Assembly: GCF_003846445.2 (NCBI RefSeq)
Contig: NZ_CP030139.2
Location: forward strand, 1,364,001-1,428,000
Source: Synechococcus elongatus PCC 11801
GTDB taxonomy: Bacteria; Cyanobacteriota; Cyanobacteriia; Synechococcales; Synechococcaceae
Reading direction: 5' to 3'
Length of the DNA stretch: 64,000 nt
Position numbers and translations under genes: made by a program
Part shown: piece after piece, positions 17,470-30,029 of the stretch
How the letters are laid out: each line of letters begins with the position of its first letter
Numbering within the stretch: position 1 is the stretch's first letter
The notes under the pieces: model-generated
What the model was told of the DNA's origin: nothing
The model's input: only the letters and a program-made list of their open reading frames with translations
Database searches by the model: none

Positions 17470-18636
17470 ATGCTAAAAAAATCAAGACTTTCCTCAGGTT
17501 GGTTAGGACTGATTGTTGGCTTGGTCTTGATTGGTAGTTTGTGTCTCCCTTCGCCAGCTCAAACACAAACGTGGCGATCGCTTTCGAATGTTGTTTGGGG
17601 ACAAGGATTACCGGCTTTTAGTTACCCATTCAGCAAAACCTCACTCGTTGACTATGACGGTGGGGTGACTAAGCAGGTTGGAACCTATAACTTTCCTGTT
17701 AGCAAAGGAATGGCTGGGGTCTACATGACCCTAGAGCCGGGTGCTATCCGAGAATTACATTGGCATGCGAATGCAGCCGAGTGGGCCTATGTGATTGAAG
17801 GCCGCACTCGCATTACCCTAACCAACCCAGAGGGCGAAGTTCAGATTGCCGATGTCGAGGCAGGAGGACTGTGGTATTTTCCTCGGGGCTGGGGGCATAG
17901 CATCGAGGGGATCGGCCCTGGAACAGCCAAATTTCTACTCGTCTTTAATGACGGAACTTTCTCAGAAGGTGCAACCTTTAGCATCACTGACTGGCTTTCC
18001 CACACCCCCATTGCTTGGGTTCAACAAAATTTTGGCTGGAGTCAGTCTGAGGTTGAGAAACTCCCAAAAAAGCAAGTCTATATCTCTCGCTATAGTCCCC
18101 AACTTCAACCGCTGAATCAGACACAGTCTCGCAATCCAAATACGCCCAAGATAGCCATTCCCTATACGCACAATCTTTTGGCTGAGCAGCCACGCACAAA
18201 ACAGGATGACAGTTCGCTTCGGTTAGCTAGTGCCAAGGAATTTCCAGCGAGCTTCAACATGGCTGGTGCAATTCTGCGGCTAGAACCGGGAGCAATGCGG
18301 CAACTGCACTGGCATCCGAATGCAGATGAATGGCAGTACGTGCTCAATGGTTCGATGGATCTTGCTGTCTTTGCTTCTGAAGGCAAGGCGAGTATGAGTC
18401 GTCTGCAGAAAGGGGATGTGGGCTATGTCCCTAAAGGGTATGGACATGCACTGCGCAATAGTTCTGATCAACCCCTAGAAGTTCTGATTGTTTTTAATGA
18501 TGGCAACTATCAAAGTATTGATCTCAATGATTGGATCGCGAGTAACCCGAATTCTGTCTTAGAAAATGTCTTTCAGATCTCTCCCCAGCTCCTCGAAAAA
18601 ATGCCGAGGAACAGCAATGTTTTGATTTCCCAATAG
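17470..18636 (+). CDS. secreted bicupin, oxalate decarboxylase family
   Basis: A 388-residue protein with an N-terminal signal peptide (hydrophobic 11-26, probable cleavage around residue 31, SPAQT), so it acts in the periplasm or outside. Two cupin domains carry complete Mn-type sites. The N-terminal site is His97, His99, Glu104, His143; the C-terminal site is His280, His282, Glu287, His326. Arg94 and Arg277 occupy the positions of the substrate arginines of Bacillus OxdC. The OxdC lid sequence SENS, whose Glu is the proton donor, reads SEGA here (165-168), with Glu166 retained. Decarboxylation of oxalate to formate and CO2 is the best guess, with oxalate oxidase or another organic acid as alternatives. 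The cytochrome gene follows 49 bases later. Confidence 0.88.
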   Translation: MLKKSRLSSGWLGLIVGLVLIGSLCLPSPAQTQTWRSLSNVVWGQGLPAFSYPFSKTSLVDYDGGVTKQVGTYNFPVSKGMAGVYMTLEPGAIRELHWHANAAEWAYVIEGRTRITLTNPEGEVQIADVEAGGLWYFPRGWGHSIEGIGPGTAKFLLVFNDGTFSEGATFSITDWLSHTPIAWVQQNFGWSQSEVEKLPKKQVYISRYSPQLQPLNQTQSRNPNTPKIAIPYTHNLLAEQPRTKQDDSSLRLASAKEFPASFNMAGAILRLEPGAMRQLHWHPNADEWQYVLNGSMDLAVFASEGKASMSRLQKGDVGYVPKGYGHALRNSSDQPLEVLIVFNDGNYQSIDLNDWIASNPNSVLENVFQISPQLLEKMPRNSNVLISQ

Positions 18637-18685
18637 AACAAGTCCGTCGAGTGGGTTGTCTCAGCGGTTAAAGGCACAAAGCAAA

Positions 18686-20695
18686 ATGGCAAAACAAAAG
18701 TGGGCGATTCGGATCGCTATTGTTACCATGCTGTTGGTCTTTTGGCAGACTTTATCACTGCAACTGCCTGCCTTCTCTCATGATCCAAGGAGGATTGAAC
18801 TGCCTGCTATTTGTTCAGTTAAGCTGCAGGATCCCAAAATTACTTGGCAACTACCCACAGATGTCGAAGGTGAATTAACCCAAGATAACTTTAATGTCGT
18901 TCAACGGGCTGCTGATCTCTTTGCCTGGCAAGAGTTTATCGCGCTGAATTGGCCTGCAAAAGAGGGCGATCGCGGGCAACCTGATCAGACAGCAACGCTC
19001 GCTCAACTTGGGCCTCGGGTCTGGGAGACGTGGAAAGAGACTAGTGAGGTCTATCGACCAGATGGCTTGCAGCCAGATCCCTGGAATAGTTTGCCAAGAC
19101 AATCAAGGCTGTCTTCTCAGGCTGGGCTGAAGAAGGTGTTATTCCGCAGCAGCAAAGTCGATGAAATCTTGAATGATCAGTTTCAGCCGACCAAAGCAGA
19201 TGGCACCTTGCCTGGGACATTAACTGATCAAAGAGGGAACGTTGTCCGCTATGAAATTCGGATGAATAAAGTCTTATTTGACTATGTTGTTGCTAACAAG
19301 CTTTATCAGTCAGAGAAGCAATCAAGCTTTCCCGAAATCTCAGCTCCTGTCGGATCCATTTTAGTCAAAGCTGCTTGGCGAGAAGTTAGCCCTGAGGAAC
19401 AAGGACGATTCTATACAGCACTGGCTGATGTGCAAAATCTTGAGGGCGATCGCTACCAAGAAAAATTAATGGGCTTGGTTGGCTTCCATGTGATGACGAA
19501 GACAGCCAGCGCGCCCCAGTGGATCTGGAGTACCTATGAGCAGATTGATAATGTAGAAGGTCTGCATCCTTCCTTCTTTAATCCCGATTGTCCTAGCTGT
19601 CTGCAAAATCAGCAAACGCAGCCACAAGTTCCAAATCAAATTACGCGTGAAACTCCTATCCCAGCGGTTGATCCTGATTGTAGTCAAAAATCAGCAGCAG
19701 TAGACAATATTGTCGCTTTAAATCAAGTGATTCAAAAAGGATTAGGTGATTCAGTTTGGCGTCACTATCAGTTAATTAATACTCAATGGCCTGTCCCTTC
19801 ACGGCAACCATCGAGTCCGTCAACTGTCTTCACGGTTTTGCCGACTGTTCTGGCAAACACCACGATGGAGAGCTATATCCAGAAGAGTTCTTCCTGCATG
19901 GGGTGTCATGCGATCGCCCGATCTAGTAATGCACAGCAGTATCGTTCAGCCGATTTTAGTTTCACATTTGCTGATGCAAGACCAGTTCTAAAGAACACCC
20001 AAATTATCCCTCCTCCTCGCTCACCCAAAACGAACTGGGCTCGAGACAACTGGAATAGTATTTTGCGGGGCTATCAGATTGCGAATAAAACCTATGAGAC
20101 CCTGCCTCAGTATGTTCCCCAAGCAAAACTTCACTGTGCAAGCTGTCATCTCAGTGTTGGAGCCGATCCTAAAGCCTCATCTTGGTTTGGGATGATCAAA
20201 AAATATCAGTACCCAGAAACTGACGATTTACAGAAGCGAATCAACTCTTGTTTTGAGCATAGTCTCAATGGCCTGCCGCTACCGCTTGAAAGAGATAATC
20301 CAGAATCTCAAGCCCTAATCACCTATATGCAGTGGCTCGATCAGGAAGCAGAACGATTCAAAATCACACTCCCTAAAACGGCTTATCCCAATATTCAAAA
20401 GCTCAATGGAGATTCAAAGTTAGGTCAGGCTATCTTTGAGCAAAAGTGTGCATTTTGCCATGGATTGAATGGCGAGGGTCGCTATGGCAGTAACACCTAC
20501 TATCGTCCAGCTTTATGGGGTAATCAGTCCTTCAATCGTTTAGCTGGGCTTGCACAGACAGAAACCCTCGCAAAGTTCTTGAAATCGAATATGCCCTATC
20601 AATTTGGAGGCAACCTGACAGATCAGGAAGCCTGGGATCTAGCAAGCTTTATCGATCGCCAACCCCGCCCCCAAGGTCCCTATCAAAAGCCTTAA
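18686..20695 (+). CDS. exported three-haem cytochrome c with TsdA-like C-terminal diheme part
   Basis: 669 residues from ATG 18686 (an in-frame TTG at 18656 is possible). A hydrophobic N terminus (7-22, cleavage near AFS, residue 31) exports it. Three c-haem motifs are present: CMGCH 404-408, CASCH 484-488, CAFCH 588-592. The last two lie in a 220-residue region resembling diheme thiosulfate dehydrogenase TsdA: INSCFEHSLNGLPLPLE, ITYMQWLDQEAE, LWGNQSFNRLAGLAQTETLA, NMPYQF, LTDQEAWDLASFIDRQPRP. Residues ~40-390 (AADLFAWQEFIALNWPA ... GPRVWETWKETSEVYRPDG) are a different domain without a name that I know. It likely takes electrons from a small substrate in the periplasm. It shares stop-codon bases with convergent hypD. 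Confidence 0.85.
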   Translation: MAKQKWAIRIAIVTMLLVFWQTLSLQLPAFSHDPRRIELPAICSVKLQDPKITWQLPTDVEGELTQDNFNVVQRAADLFAWQEFIALNWPAKEGDRGQPDQTATLAQLGPRVWETWKETSEVYRPDGLQPDPWNSLPRQSRLSSQAGLKKVLFRSSKVDEILNDQFQPTKADGTLPGTLTDQRGNVVRYEIRMNKVLFDYVVANKLYQSEKQSSFPEISAPVGSILVKAAWREVSPEEQGRFYTALADVQNLEGDRYQEKLMGLVGFHVMTKTASAPQWIWSTYEQIDNVEGLHPSFFNPDCPSCLQNQQTQPQVPNQITRETPIPAVDPDCSQKSAAVDNIVALNQVIQKGLGDSVWRHYQLINTQWPVPSRQPSSPSTVFTVLPTVLANTTMESYIQKSSSCMGCHAIARSSNAQQYRSADFSFTFADARPVLKNTQIIPPPRSPKTNWARDNWNSILRGYQIANKTYETLPQYVPQAKLHCASCHLSVGADPKASSWFGMIKKYQYPETDDLQKRINSCFEHSLNGLPLPLERDNPESQALITYMQWLDQEAERFKITLPKTAYPNIQKLNGDSKLGQAIFEQKCAFCHGLNGEGRYGSNTYYRPALWGNQSFNRLAGLAQTETLAKFLKSNMPYQFGGNLTDQEAWDLASFIDRQPRPQGPYQKP

Positions 20696-21801
20696 GCCCT
20701 CATGGTGACTGGGCTATGGCGGTAGCGATAATAGGCAGCGCAAGCGCCTTCGCTGGAGACCATCGGTGCACCCAAGGGGGTTTCGGGGGTGCAAGTGCGG
20801 CCAAAGGCCGGACAGTCGCAAGGCTGCTTCTGGCCTTGGAGGACAAGACCACTCATGCAATCCGGAACAGGCGCTGGCTCGATCGTCTCAGCGATCGCAA
20901 AACGTCGGCGGGCATCAAAGGCTTCGAAGGCTGGTTGGAATTGCAGGCCACCTTCAGGAATGGTGCCGAGGCCACGCCAGTCTTGATCCGCGATCGCAAA
21001 GACCCGTTCCACCCATTGCTGGGCTGCTGGATTGCCGCCTGGCTGAACGGCTCGACCATAGCAATTCACGACTTCAAATCGCTCCGATTCCAGTTGGTCA
21101 ATGCAGGTATAAATACCTTGCAAAATATCCAGCGGTTCAAAGCCTGTAACGGCGATCGGGACGCGATAACGCTGGGCAATCGCGGGATAGTCTGCCAGAC
21201 CCGCAACCGTGCAAACATGACCAGCGGCCAGAAAAGCCTGAATACGGCAGCCAGGATCCTCTAGTAACTGCACCATCGCGGGAGCTACCCGCACATGGGA
21301 GAGCAGGATCGAGAAGTTGTCTAGTCCTAACTGCTGGGCTTGAGCGATCGCGAGAGCGGTTGCTGGCGCTGTGGTTTCAAAGCCAACGGCCAGAAAGACG
21401 ACTTGGCGATCGCGGTTCTTGGCGGCGATCGCGACGGCATCCAGCGGACTGTAGACAATCTGAACTTGAGCGCCAGCGGCGCGGGCTTGTTGCAAACTCT
21501 GCTGGCGATCGCCGGGGACACGCAGCATATCGCCGAAGCTGCAGATCGTGACTTGGGGATCCGCTGCGATCGCGATCGCCTGATCGATCACGGCACCGGG
21601 GGTGACGCAGACTGGGCAACCGGGGCCATGCAGCAGCGTCACTCCCTCGGGCAACAGAGTATCGAGGCCATAGCGAACGATGCTGTGGGTCTGACCACCG
21701 CAGACTTCCATCAGTGTCCAAGGGCGGGTGACTCGCTGGGCGATCGCCGCTACCCACGTCTGAACGGCTTCGGCCTGCCGAAATTCCTCGACGTAGCGCA
21801 C
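20692..21801 (-). CDS. hypD: [NiFe]-hydrogenase maturation protein HypD
   Basis: Iron-sulfur protein that, with HypC, assembles the Fe(CN)2CO part of the [NiFe]-hydrogenase centre. The 369-residue product has the diagnostic motifs CGGQTHSIVRYGLD, LLHGPGCPVCVTP, CSFGDMLRVPG and VFLAVGFETTAPATA. The C-terminal cysteine cluster for the [4Fe-4S] centre is also there (DCMSGLVLQGQKQPCDCPAF, then RTC and EGAC). Translation is taken from GTG 21801, one base after the stop of the preceding gene; longer frames run into that gene. No other hyp or hox gene is in the window, so this is a detached maturation gene, grouped here with nifJ. Confidence 0.95.
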   Translation of the reverse strand: MRYVEEFRQAEAVQTWVAAIAQRVTRPWTLMEVCGGQTHSIVRYGLDTLLPEGVTLLHGPGCPVCVTPGAVIDQAIAIAADPQVTICSFGDMLRVPGDRQQSLQQARAAGAQVQIVYSPLDAVAIAAKNRDRQVVFLAVGFETTAPATALAIAQAQQLGLDNFSILLSHVRVAPAMVQLLEDPGCRIQAFLAAGHVCTVAGLADYPAIAQRYRVPIAVTGFEPLDILQGIYTCIDQLESERFEVVNCYGRAVQPGGNPAAQQWVERVFAIADQDWRGLGTIPEGGLQFQPAFEAFDARRRFAIAETIEPAPVPDCMSGLVLQGQKQPCDCPAFGRTCTPETPLGAPMVSSEGACAAYYRYRHSPVTMRA

Positions 21802-21802
21802 C

Positions 21803-22824
21803 TCAACCCCCCACAAATACTTCGGGCACTGCCCACGTTCCACTTTGCAGCGATCGCAGGTATTGAACCCGTTCAAAACGATCGGGCGCCGGACAGGACT
21901 GCTGACTCATGCAGCCCTGCAGGAGCGCTAAGGATGGACAGTCATGCTCCGCCAGCCAAGTCTGTAGATCGGATTCGATCCGAGTTAGAACATCAGGGCC
22001 GTGGCGCAGAATTGCACCCACAATCTGAGTCGTGGCGGCTCCAGCCATCACCATGCGGATCACATCATCGGCACGCTGCACGCCACCAGTCGCAGCAAAA
22101 TCCACCGCCACTTGGCCGTAGAGCAAGGCGATCCAATGCAGGGGCAGGCGTTGATCCTGCGGATTACTCAAAATCAGCCGCGGCACCACTTCTAGGCTTT
22201 CAATGTCGATATCCGGCTGATAGAAGCGGTTAAACAACACCAGCGCTTGGGCACCCGCTTGGGCAAACTGCCGCGCCATGTGTCCCGGACTGCTGAAAAA
22301 GGGACTGAGCTTGACCGCCAGTGGTAACTGTGTTGCAGACCGCACTTGCTCAACCACCCGTAGATACTGGGCTTCAACTTCCGCACCACTGCGATCGGGA
22401 TCGACGGGCAAGGCATAGAGATTCAGCTCTAAGGCATCCGCGCCAGCATCTTCAATCCGGCGAGCGTAATCGACCCAGCCGCTATCGCTGGTGCCATTCA
22501 GACTGGCGATGATCGGGATTTGGACCTGCTGTTTCGCCTGCTCAATCTGCCGGAGATAGTGAACTGGCCCAACCGGAAACCACGCGGGTTCCGGCGCGTA
22601 GGTCAGCGACTCGGCGTAATGGTGGCTGCCAACCTCCAAATGCTGCCAAACGGCTTGATGTTCCGCTTCAACCTGCTCTTCAAACAGGGAATGCAGCACG
22701 ATCGCGCTGGCCCCCGCTGCTTCCAAAGCCGGAAGTTGTTCTGTCCGCTCGCTCAAGGGGGCAGCCGCACCCACAACCAAGGGCGATCGCAATTTCAGCC
22801 CCAAGTAGTCCATGCTCAAGTCCA

Positions 22825-22825
<1 letters not shown>
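21803..22825 (-). CDS. dihydroorotate dehydrogenase-like flavoprotein linked to nifJ
   Basis: FMN-binding TIM barrel of 340 residues. It starts MDLSMDYLGLKLRSPLVVGA, with NGTSDSGWVDYARRIEDAGA and a catalytic-loop segment LAVKLSPFFSS. The C-terminal phosphate-binding part reads TGGVQRADDVIRMVMAGA. This subgroup (DHOD-like, not PyrD) is often found beside pyruvate:ferredoxin oxidoreductase and its true substrate is not settled. Its ATG overlaps the nifJ stop codon in TGATG, implying translational coupling, and it ends one base before the hypD GTG. Confidence 0.85.
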
Positions 22826-26421
<3,596 letters not shown>

Positions 26422-26543
26422 TTTTCTCCGCAGAAAGCGGCATCTGCTCCTATCGTGGGCACCGCGATCGCTGAAGCCTGCAGATTGCGCCGTTTTCTTA
26501 GCTTTCGCTCACGCTCTGTTACGCAAGGGATGGGGTGGAAGAC

Positions 26544-27623
26544 CTAGGCGGGCATTAGTGAAACAGGCTTGGCAAAAATCAGGCGTCCGGCGGAGGTTTG
26601 CAAGGCACCCGTCACCATCACCGCAATCTCGCTACCAATAAAGGGCCGTCCCTCTTCGACGACAACCATCGTGCCGTCTTCGAGATAGCCCACGCCTTGA
26701 GCGGCTTCTTTGCCTTCCTTGAGAATCCGCAGGTCGAAGCGATCGCCCGGCAAATAGGTGGGGCGTAGGGTTTTAGCCAGGTCGTTGATGTTGAGTACCG
26801 TTACCTCTTGGATGCTGGCGACCCGATTGAGGTTGTAGTCCACCGTGAGTAATGGTGCTTGCAGGTCCTGTGCGAGGCGAACAAGCTTGGCATCAACGGT
26901 GCTGATGTCGTCGTAGTCGGCGCTGTTAATCGAGATGCGGTTAGCGTAGGTCTCGCGCAGGCGGTTGAGCACATCCAAGCCGCGCCGGCCCCGCGATCGC
27001 TTCTGGTCATTACTGGCATCGGCGAGTTGCTGCAACTCCTGCAAAACAAACTGCGGTACAATCAGCCGCCCTTCCAAAAAGCCCGTTTCAATCAGGGCTT
27101 CAATCCGCCCATCAATGATGCAACTGGTGTCGATCACTTTGCTGATTGCCGGTTTGAGCGTTCCTTCCGCTAGCAGGGCAGACTCAACGGAGCCCGGATT
27201 AACCAGCCGCAGTAGCGTACGGCCATGGGTATCGGCCAAGGTAATCCCCGACATGCCAAAGGCAATGCTGCCAATCACTGCTGCTAGGGGCTTGAGGAAA
27301 ACAAACTCGGTTGGAATCGGCAGCAGGAAGACGGGCGTCAGGATCAGGTTGGCAATTACCAGACCGAGAATCAGCCCGACAGCTCGACTGATCAGTTGAT
27401 CCGTGGGCATCTGCCGCGCTTGCAGCTGCAGTCGTCGGACGGTTGCTTGCGCCAAGAGACCAAACAAGCCACCAAACAAAGCAGTGAATCCGGCGACCAC
27501 AAAGCGCAGTCCTTCCAGATCCGTGACCTGTTGCAGAGCGCGCTCCGGCAGCAGATCAACTCCCAGGAAACCGGTTACCGCACCGGTGATCAAAAAAAGC
27601 AGAATAATCAAAGCGTCTAACAT
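26544..27623 (-). CDS. membrane-anchored PIN/TRAM domain protein (YacL-like)
   Basis: 359 residues from ATG 27623. Four hydrophobic helices in the first ~135 residues (LIILLFLITGAVTGFLGVDL at the start) precede a PIN nuclease domain. In the PIN domain, VIDTSCIIDGRI, a mid-domain segment around RSRGRRGLDVLN, and LLTVDYNLNR supply the acidic metal ligands. A C-terminal TRAM RNA-binding domain follows (GYLEDGTMVVVEEGRPFIGS). This is the conserved bacterial YacL architecture. RNase activity is expected from the family, but the target is unknown. The longer frame upstream of 27623 lacks family character. The gene is divergent from hemW, with 111 bases between the starts. Confidence 0.9.
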   Translation of the reverse strand: MLDALIILLFLITGAVTGFLGVDLLPERALQQVTDLEGLRFVVAGFTALFGGLFGLLAQATVRRLQLQARQMPTDQLISRAVGLILGLVIANLILTPVFLLPIPTEFVFLKPLAAVIGSIAFGMSGITLADTHGRTLLRLVNPGSVESALLAEGTLKPAISKVIDTSCIIDGRIEALIETGFLEGRLIVPQFVLQELQQLADASNDQKRSRGRRGLDVLNRLRETYANRISINSADYDDISTVDAKLVRLAQDLQAPLLTVDYNLNRVASIQEVTVLNINDLAKTLRPTYLPGDRFDLRILKEGKEAAQGVGYLEDGTMVVVEEGRPFIGSEIAVMVTGALQTSAGRLIFAKPVSLMPA

Positions 27624-27734
27624 AGTCGCGAACCGAAGCGGCGCAAACTCTGTGGCTGCACGGGATCGCGCCAGCCGCGAGGCAGGGTGCCCCATTATAT
27701 CCACCCATCAGTATGGGCTTGCTGGCAACAGCGC

Positions 27735-28925
27735 ATGACCAATTTGCCGATCGCAGCTTACCTGCACATTCCTTTTTGCCGCCGTCGCTGCTTTTACTGT
27801 GACTTCCCGATCAGTGTCGTGGGCGATCGCCTGCGGGGGGATCAGTCGGGCATGATCCGCCAGTATGTCGACGCACTCTGCCAAGAAATTGCTGCGACCC
27901 CCGTTCTCGGGCCAGCACTGCAAACGATCTTTTTTGGTGGTGGAACGCCGTCTCTGCTGAGCCCCAACCAGCTCGATCGCATTCTGCAGGCGCTCGATCG
28001 CCGTTTTGGGATTGCGGCAACGGCTGAAATTTCGATCGAAATGGATCCCGCGAGCTTTGATCGATCGCAAGCGATCGCGACGCGTCAGCTGGGCTTTAAC
28101 CGCGTCAGCATTGGTGCTCAGGCGTTTCAAGACGGTCTACTCGAATGCTGTGGCCGCACCCATAGGCGGGCTGATATCGATCGCGCGGTGGCGGATGTCC
28201 GAGCAGCCGGTTTCGAGAATCTCAGCTTGGATTTGATCTCGGGTCTACCCGGCCAGACCTTGGCTGATTGGCAGGCTTCTCTGGAGGCTGCGATCGCCTT
28301 GGACCCGACTCACCTTTCGGCCTACGACCTCGTGCTGGAACCTGAAACAGTCTTTGGCAAGCGCTACCAGCCCGGCGATCGCCCCTTGCCAGCGGATGAA
28401 CAAGCGGCAGCGATGTATCAGCTGACCCACGCCACGTTGGAGGCGGCGGGCTTTGAGCATTACGAAATTTCCAATTACGCGCGATCGGGATTTCAGTGTC
28501 GCCACAACCGCGTCTATTGGCAGAATGATTCCTTCTACGGGTTCGGTGTCGGCGCGACCAGCGCCCTGCGAGGTCAGCGCTTTAGCCGCCCCCGTCGCCG
28601 AGCAGATTACTTTGCTTGGCTTGAGACACCAGGGGCGATCGCGGCAGCCTGTGCACCGATTCCCCCCGATCCTGCCGATGCCTTGGCAGAGACGCTGATG
28701 TTGGGTCTACGGCTTGCGGAAGGGCTGGCTTGGTCTTCGCTAGAGCAGCAGTTTGGTTCAGAGTTTCTGCGATCGCTGCAACCGGTCATTCAGCGCTACC
28801 AACAAGCGGGTTGGCTGCAGTGGCAGGGCGATCGCCTTAGCCTGACCCAGCCGGAGGGCATGCTCTTTTCCAATCAAGTGCTGGCTAGTTTATTCGAGCG
28901 TTTAGATGCGATCGCGACTGTTTAG
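27735..28925 (+). CDS. hemW: radical SAM haem chaperone HemW (HemN-like)
   Basis: 396 residues. The radical SAM cluster motif is Cys15-x3-Cys19-x2-Cys22 in [10 protein letters not shown], followed by [20 protein letters not shown] and [13 protein letters not shown]. The C-terminal HemN region carries [20 protein letters not shown], whose HNxxYW motif is diagnostic of HemW. The Cys pattern CxxxCxxCxF without the extra N-terminal tip of HemN supports HemW (haem delivery) over oxygen-independent coproporphyrinogen oxidase. ATG 27735 places the cluster at the usual distance. The stop codon shares bases with convergent panB. Confidence 0.88.
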   Translation: MTNLPIAAYLHIPFCRRRCFYCDFPISVVGDRLRGDQSGMIRQYVDALCQEIAATPVLGPALQTIFFGGGTPSLLSPNQLDRILQALDRRFGIAATAEISIEMDPASFDRSQAIATRQLGFNRVSIGAQAFQDGLLECCGRTHRRADIDRAVADVRAAGFENLSLDLISGLPGQTLADWQASLEAAIALDPTHLSAYDLVLEPETVFGKRYQPGDRPLPADEQAAAMYQLTHATLEAAGFEHYEISNYARSGFQCRHNRVYWQNDSFYGFGVGATSALRGQRFSRPRRRADYFAWLETPGAIAAACAPIPPDPADALAETLMLGLRLAEGLAWSSLEQQFGSEFLRSLQPVIQRYQQAGWLQWQGDRLSLTQPEGMLFSNQVLASLFERLDAIATV

Positions 28926-29728
28926 GCCAGCGGCTCTTGCTCGGCTGGCTGAGACTGTAGAAACTGGCGATCGCGGACTTCACGGGCATAGCGCTGGACA
29001 GCAGACCCGATCGCTTGGCGCAAGTTGAGGTAGGCCGGAGCAAAGGGCGGCTGGGTGGGCGTGAGGCCTAGCAAATCAGCCGTCACCAAAATTTGCCCAT
29101 CACAGTCGGGGCCGGCTCCAATCCCGATCGTTGGAATAGAGAGTTTCGCCGTGATCGTGGCCGCTAGAGGGTCAGGAATATGCTCCAAGACGATCGCGAA
29201 AGCCCCAGCAGCCTCCAGCGCGAGAGATTGTTCCAAAATCTGCTGTTGTGCTTCGGGTGTTTGGCCCTGCTGGCGGTAGCCGAGCTGCCGTACGGATTGC
29301 GGGGTTAGGCCCACATGCCCCATCACCGGAATACCGACCTCGACCAGCCGTTGCACCGTTTCTAGGAGGCGCGGATAGCCCCCCTCTAGTTTGACGGCTT
29401 GGGCTTCCGTCACCTTCAGCAGCTGACCCGCTGCCAGAATTGCATCCTCTGGGCTGGTTTGGTAGGACAGAAAGGGTAAATCACTGACGATCAACGCATT
29501 GCGGCAACCGCGTTGCACTGCTTGCACATGGTGGATCATGTCCTCCAAGCTCAGGGGCAGCGTAGTGGGATGCCCAAGGGCGACCATCGCTAACGAGTCA
29601 CCCACCAAGACCAGATCAATGCCGGCCTCGTCCAAAATGCTGGCGATCGCAAAATCCCAAGCAGTCAACGCCACGATCGGGCGACCCTGTTGCTTCCACT
29701 GACGCAGGTGACGAGGCGTGATCGGCAT
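28922..29728 (-). CDS. panB: 3-methyl-2-oxobutanoate hydroxymethyltransferase
   Basis: First step of pantothenate synthesis: adds a hydroxymethyl group from methylene-tetrahydrofolate to ketoisovalerate. The 268-residue protein shows the ordered family motifs: [63 protein letters not shown] and [21 protein letters not shown]. Metal-binding Asp in VGDS and DLPF is retained. ATG 29728 is preferred to an upstream start at 29755. The gene is divergent from the SRP RNA gene. Its stop overlaps hemW. Confidence 0.95.
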   Translation of the reverse strand: MPITPRHLRQWKQQGRPIVALTAWDFAIASILDEAGIDLVLVGDSLAMVALGHPTTLPLSLEDMIHHVQAVQRGCRNALIVSDLPFLSYQTSPEDAILAAGQLLKVTEAQAVKLEGGYPRLLETVQRLVEVGIPVMGHVGLTPQSVRQLGYRQQGQTPEAQQQILEQSLALEAAGAFAIVLEHIPDPLAATITAKLSIPTIGIGAGPDCDGQILVTADLLGLTPTQPPFAPAYLNLRQAIGSAVQRYAREVRDRQFLQSQPAEQEPLA

Positions 29729-29795
29729 GGTCGCAACTGAGACGCGCTTCCCCACGCTATCAGACCGGCGCGATCGCTCGATAGGGGAGCAATGC

Positions 29796-29801
29796 TATGC
29801 T
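29796..29801 (+). promoter_or_regulatory. possible -10 element of the SRP RNA gene
   Basis: TATGCT sits about 6 bases before the predicted RNA 5' end. No good -35 is visible 17 bases upstream. The same ten bases GCTATGCTGA recur just before the next coding gene (29995-30004). Confidence 0.35.
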
Positions 29802-29803
29802 GA

Positions 29804-29905
29804 GATTGACTCGGACCTATGTGGTCAGAACGCCCAAATCCTGTCAGGACCGGAAGGTAGCAGCAGTAAGGGATGCTTTTGACAGGCGTAGACTCCGGGT
29901 CACTT
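29804..29905 (+). ncRNA. ffs: signal recognition particle RNA (4.5S, small bacterial type)
   Basis: RNA partner of Ffh for co-translational membrane targeting. The universally conserved apical hairpin is at about 29839-29887: CCTGTCAGGACCGGAAGGTAGCAGCAGTAAGG and the closing strand TTTTGACAGG, with GGAAGG in the tetraloop region. The ends pair over nine positions (29807-29815 with 29894-29902, one G-U). They are followed by seven T residues (29904-29910), so the terminal helix doubles as its terminator. Ends are accurate to a few bases. Confidence 0.95.
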
Positions 29906-30029
29906 TTTTTGCATGAGTCTTTGCGATCGCAGCGAATGTGGCCAGAGTCACTTCCCAGAGCGGCCCTATCGACTTCAACGCCCTGAATGGCAAGGCTATG
30001 CTGAAGCAAGACGCCCCAGAGCTGCTGGC

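Noticed and set aside
21340-22233. 297-codon plus-strand frame across hypD and the DHOD-like gene
   Set aside because: Antisense to two conserved genes, composition dominated by Asp, Arg, Ala repeats derived from HIP1; no recognisable domain.
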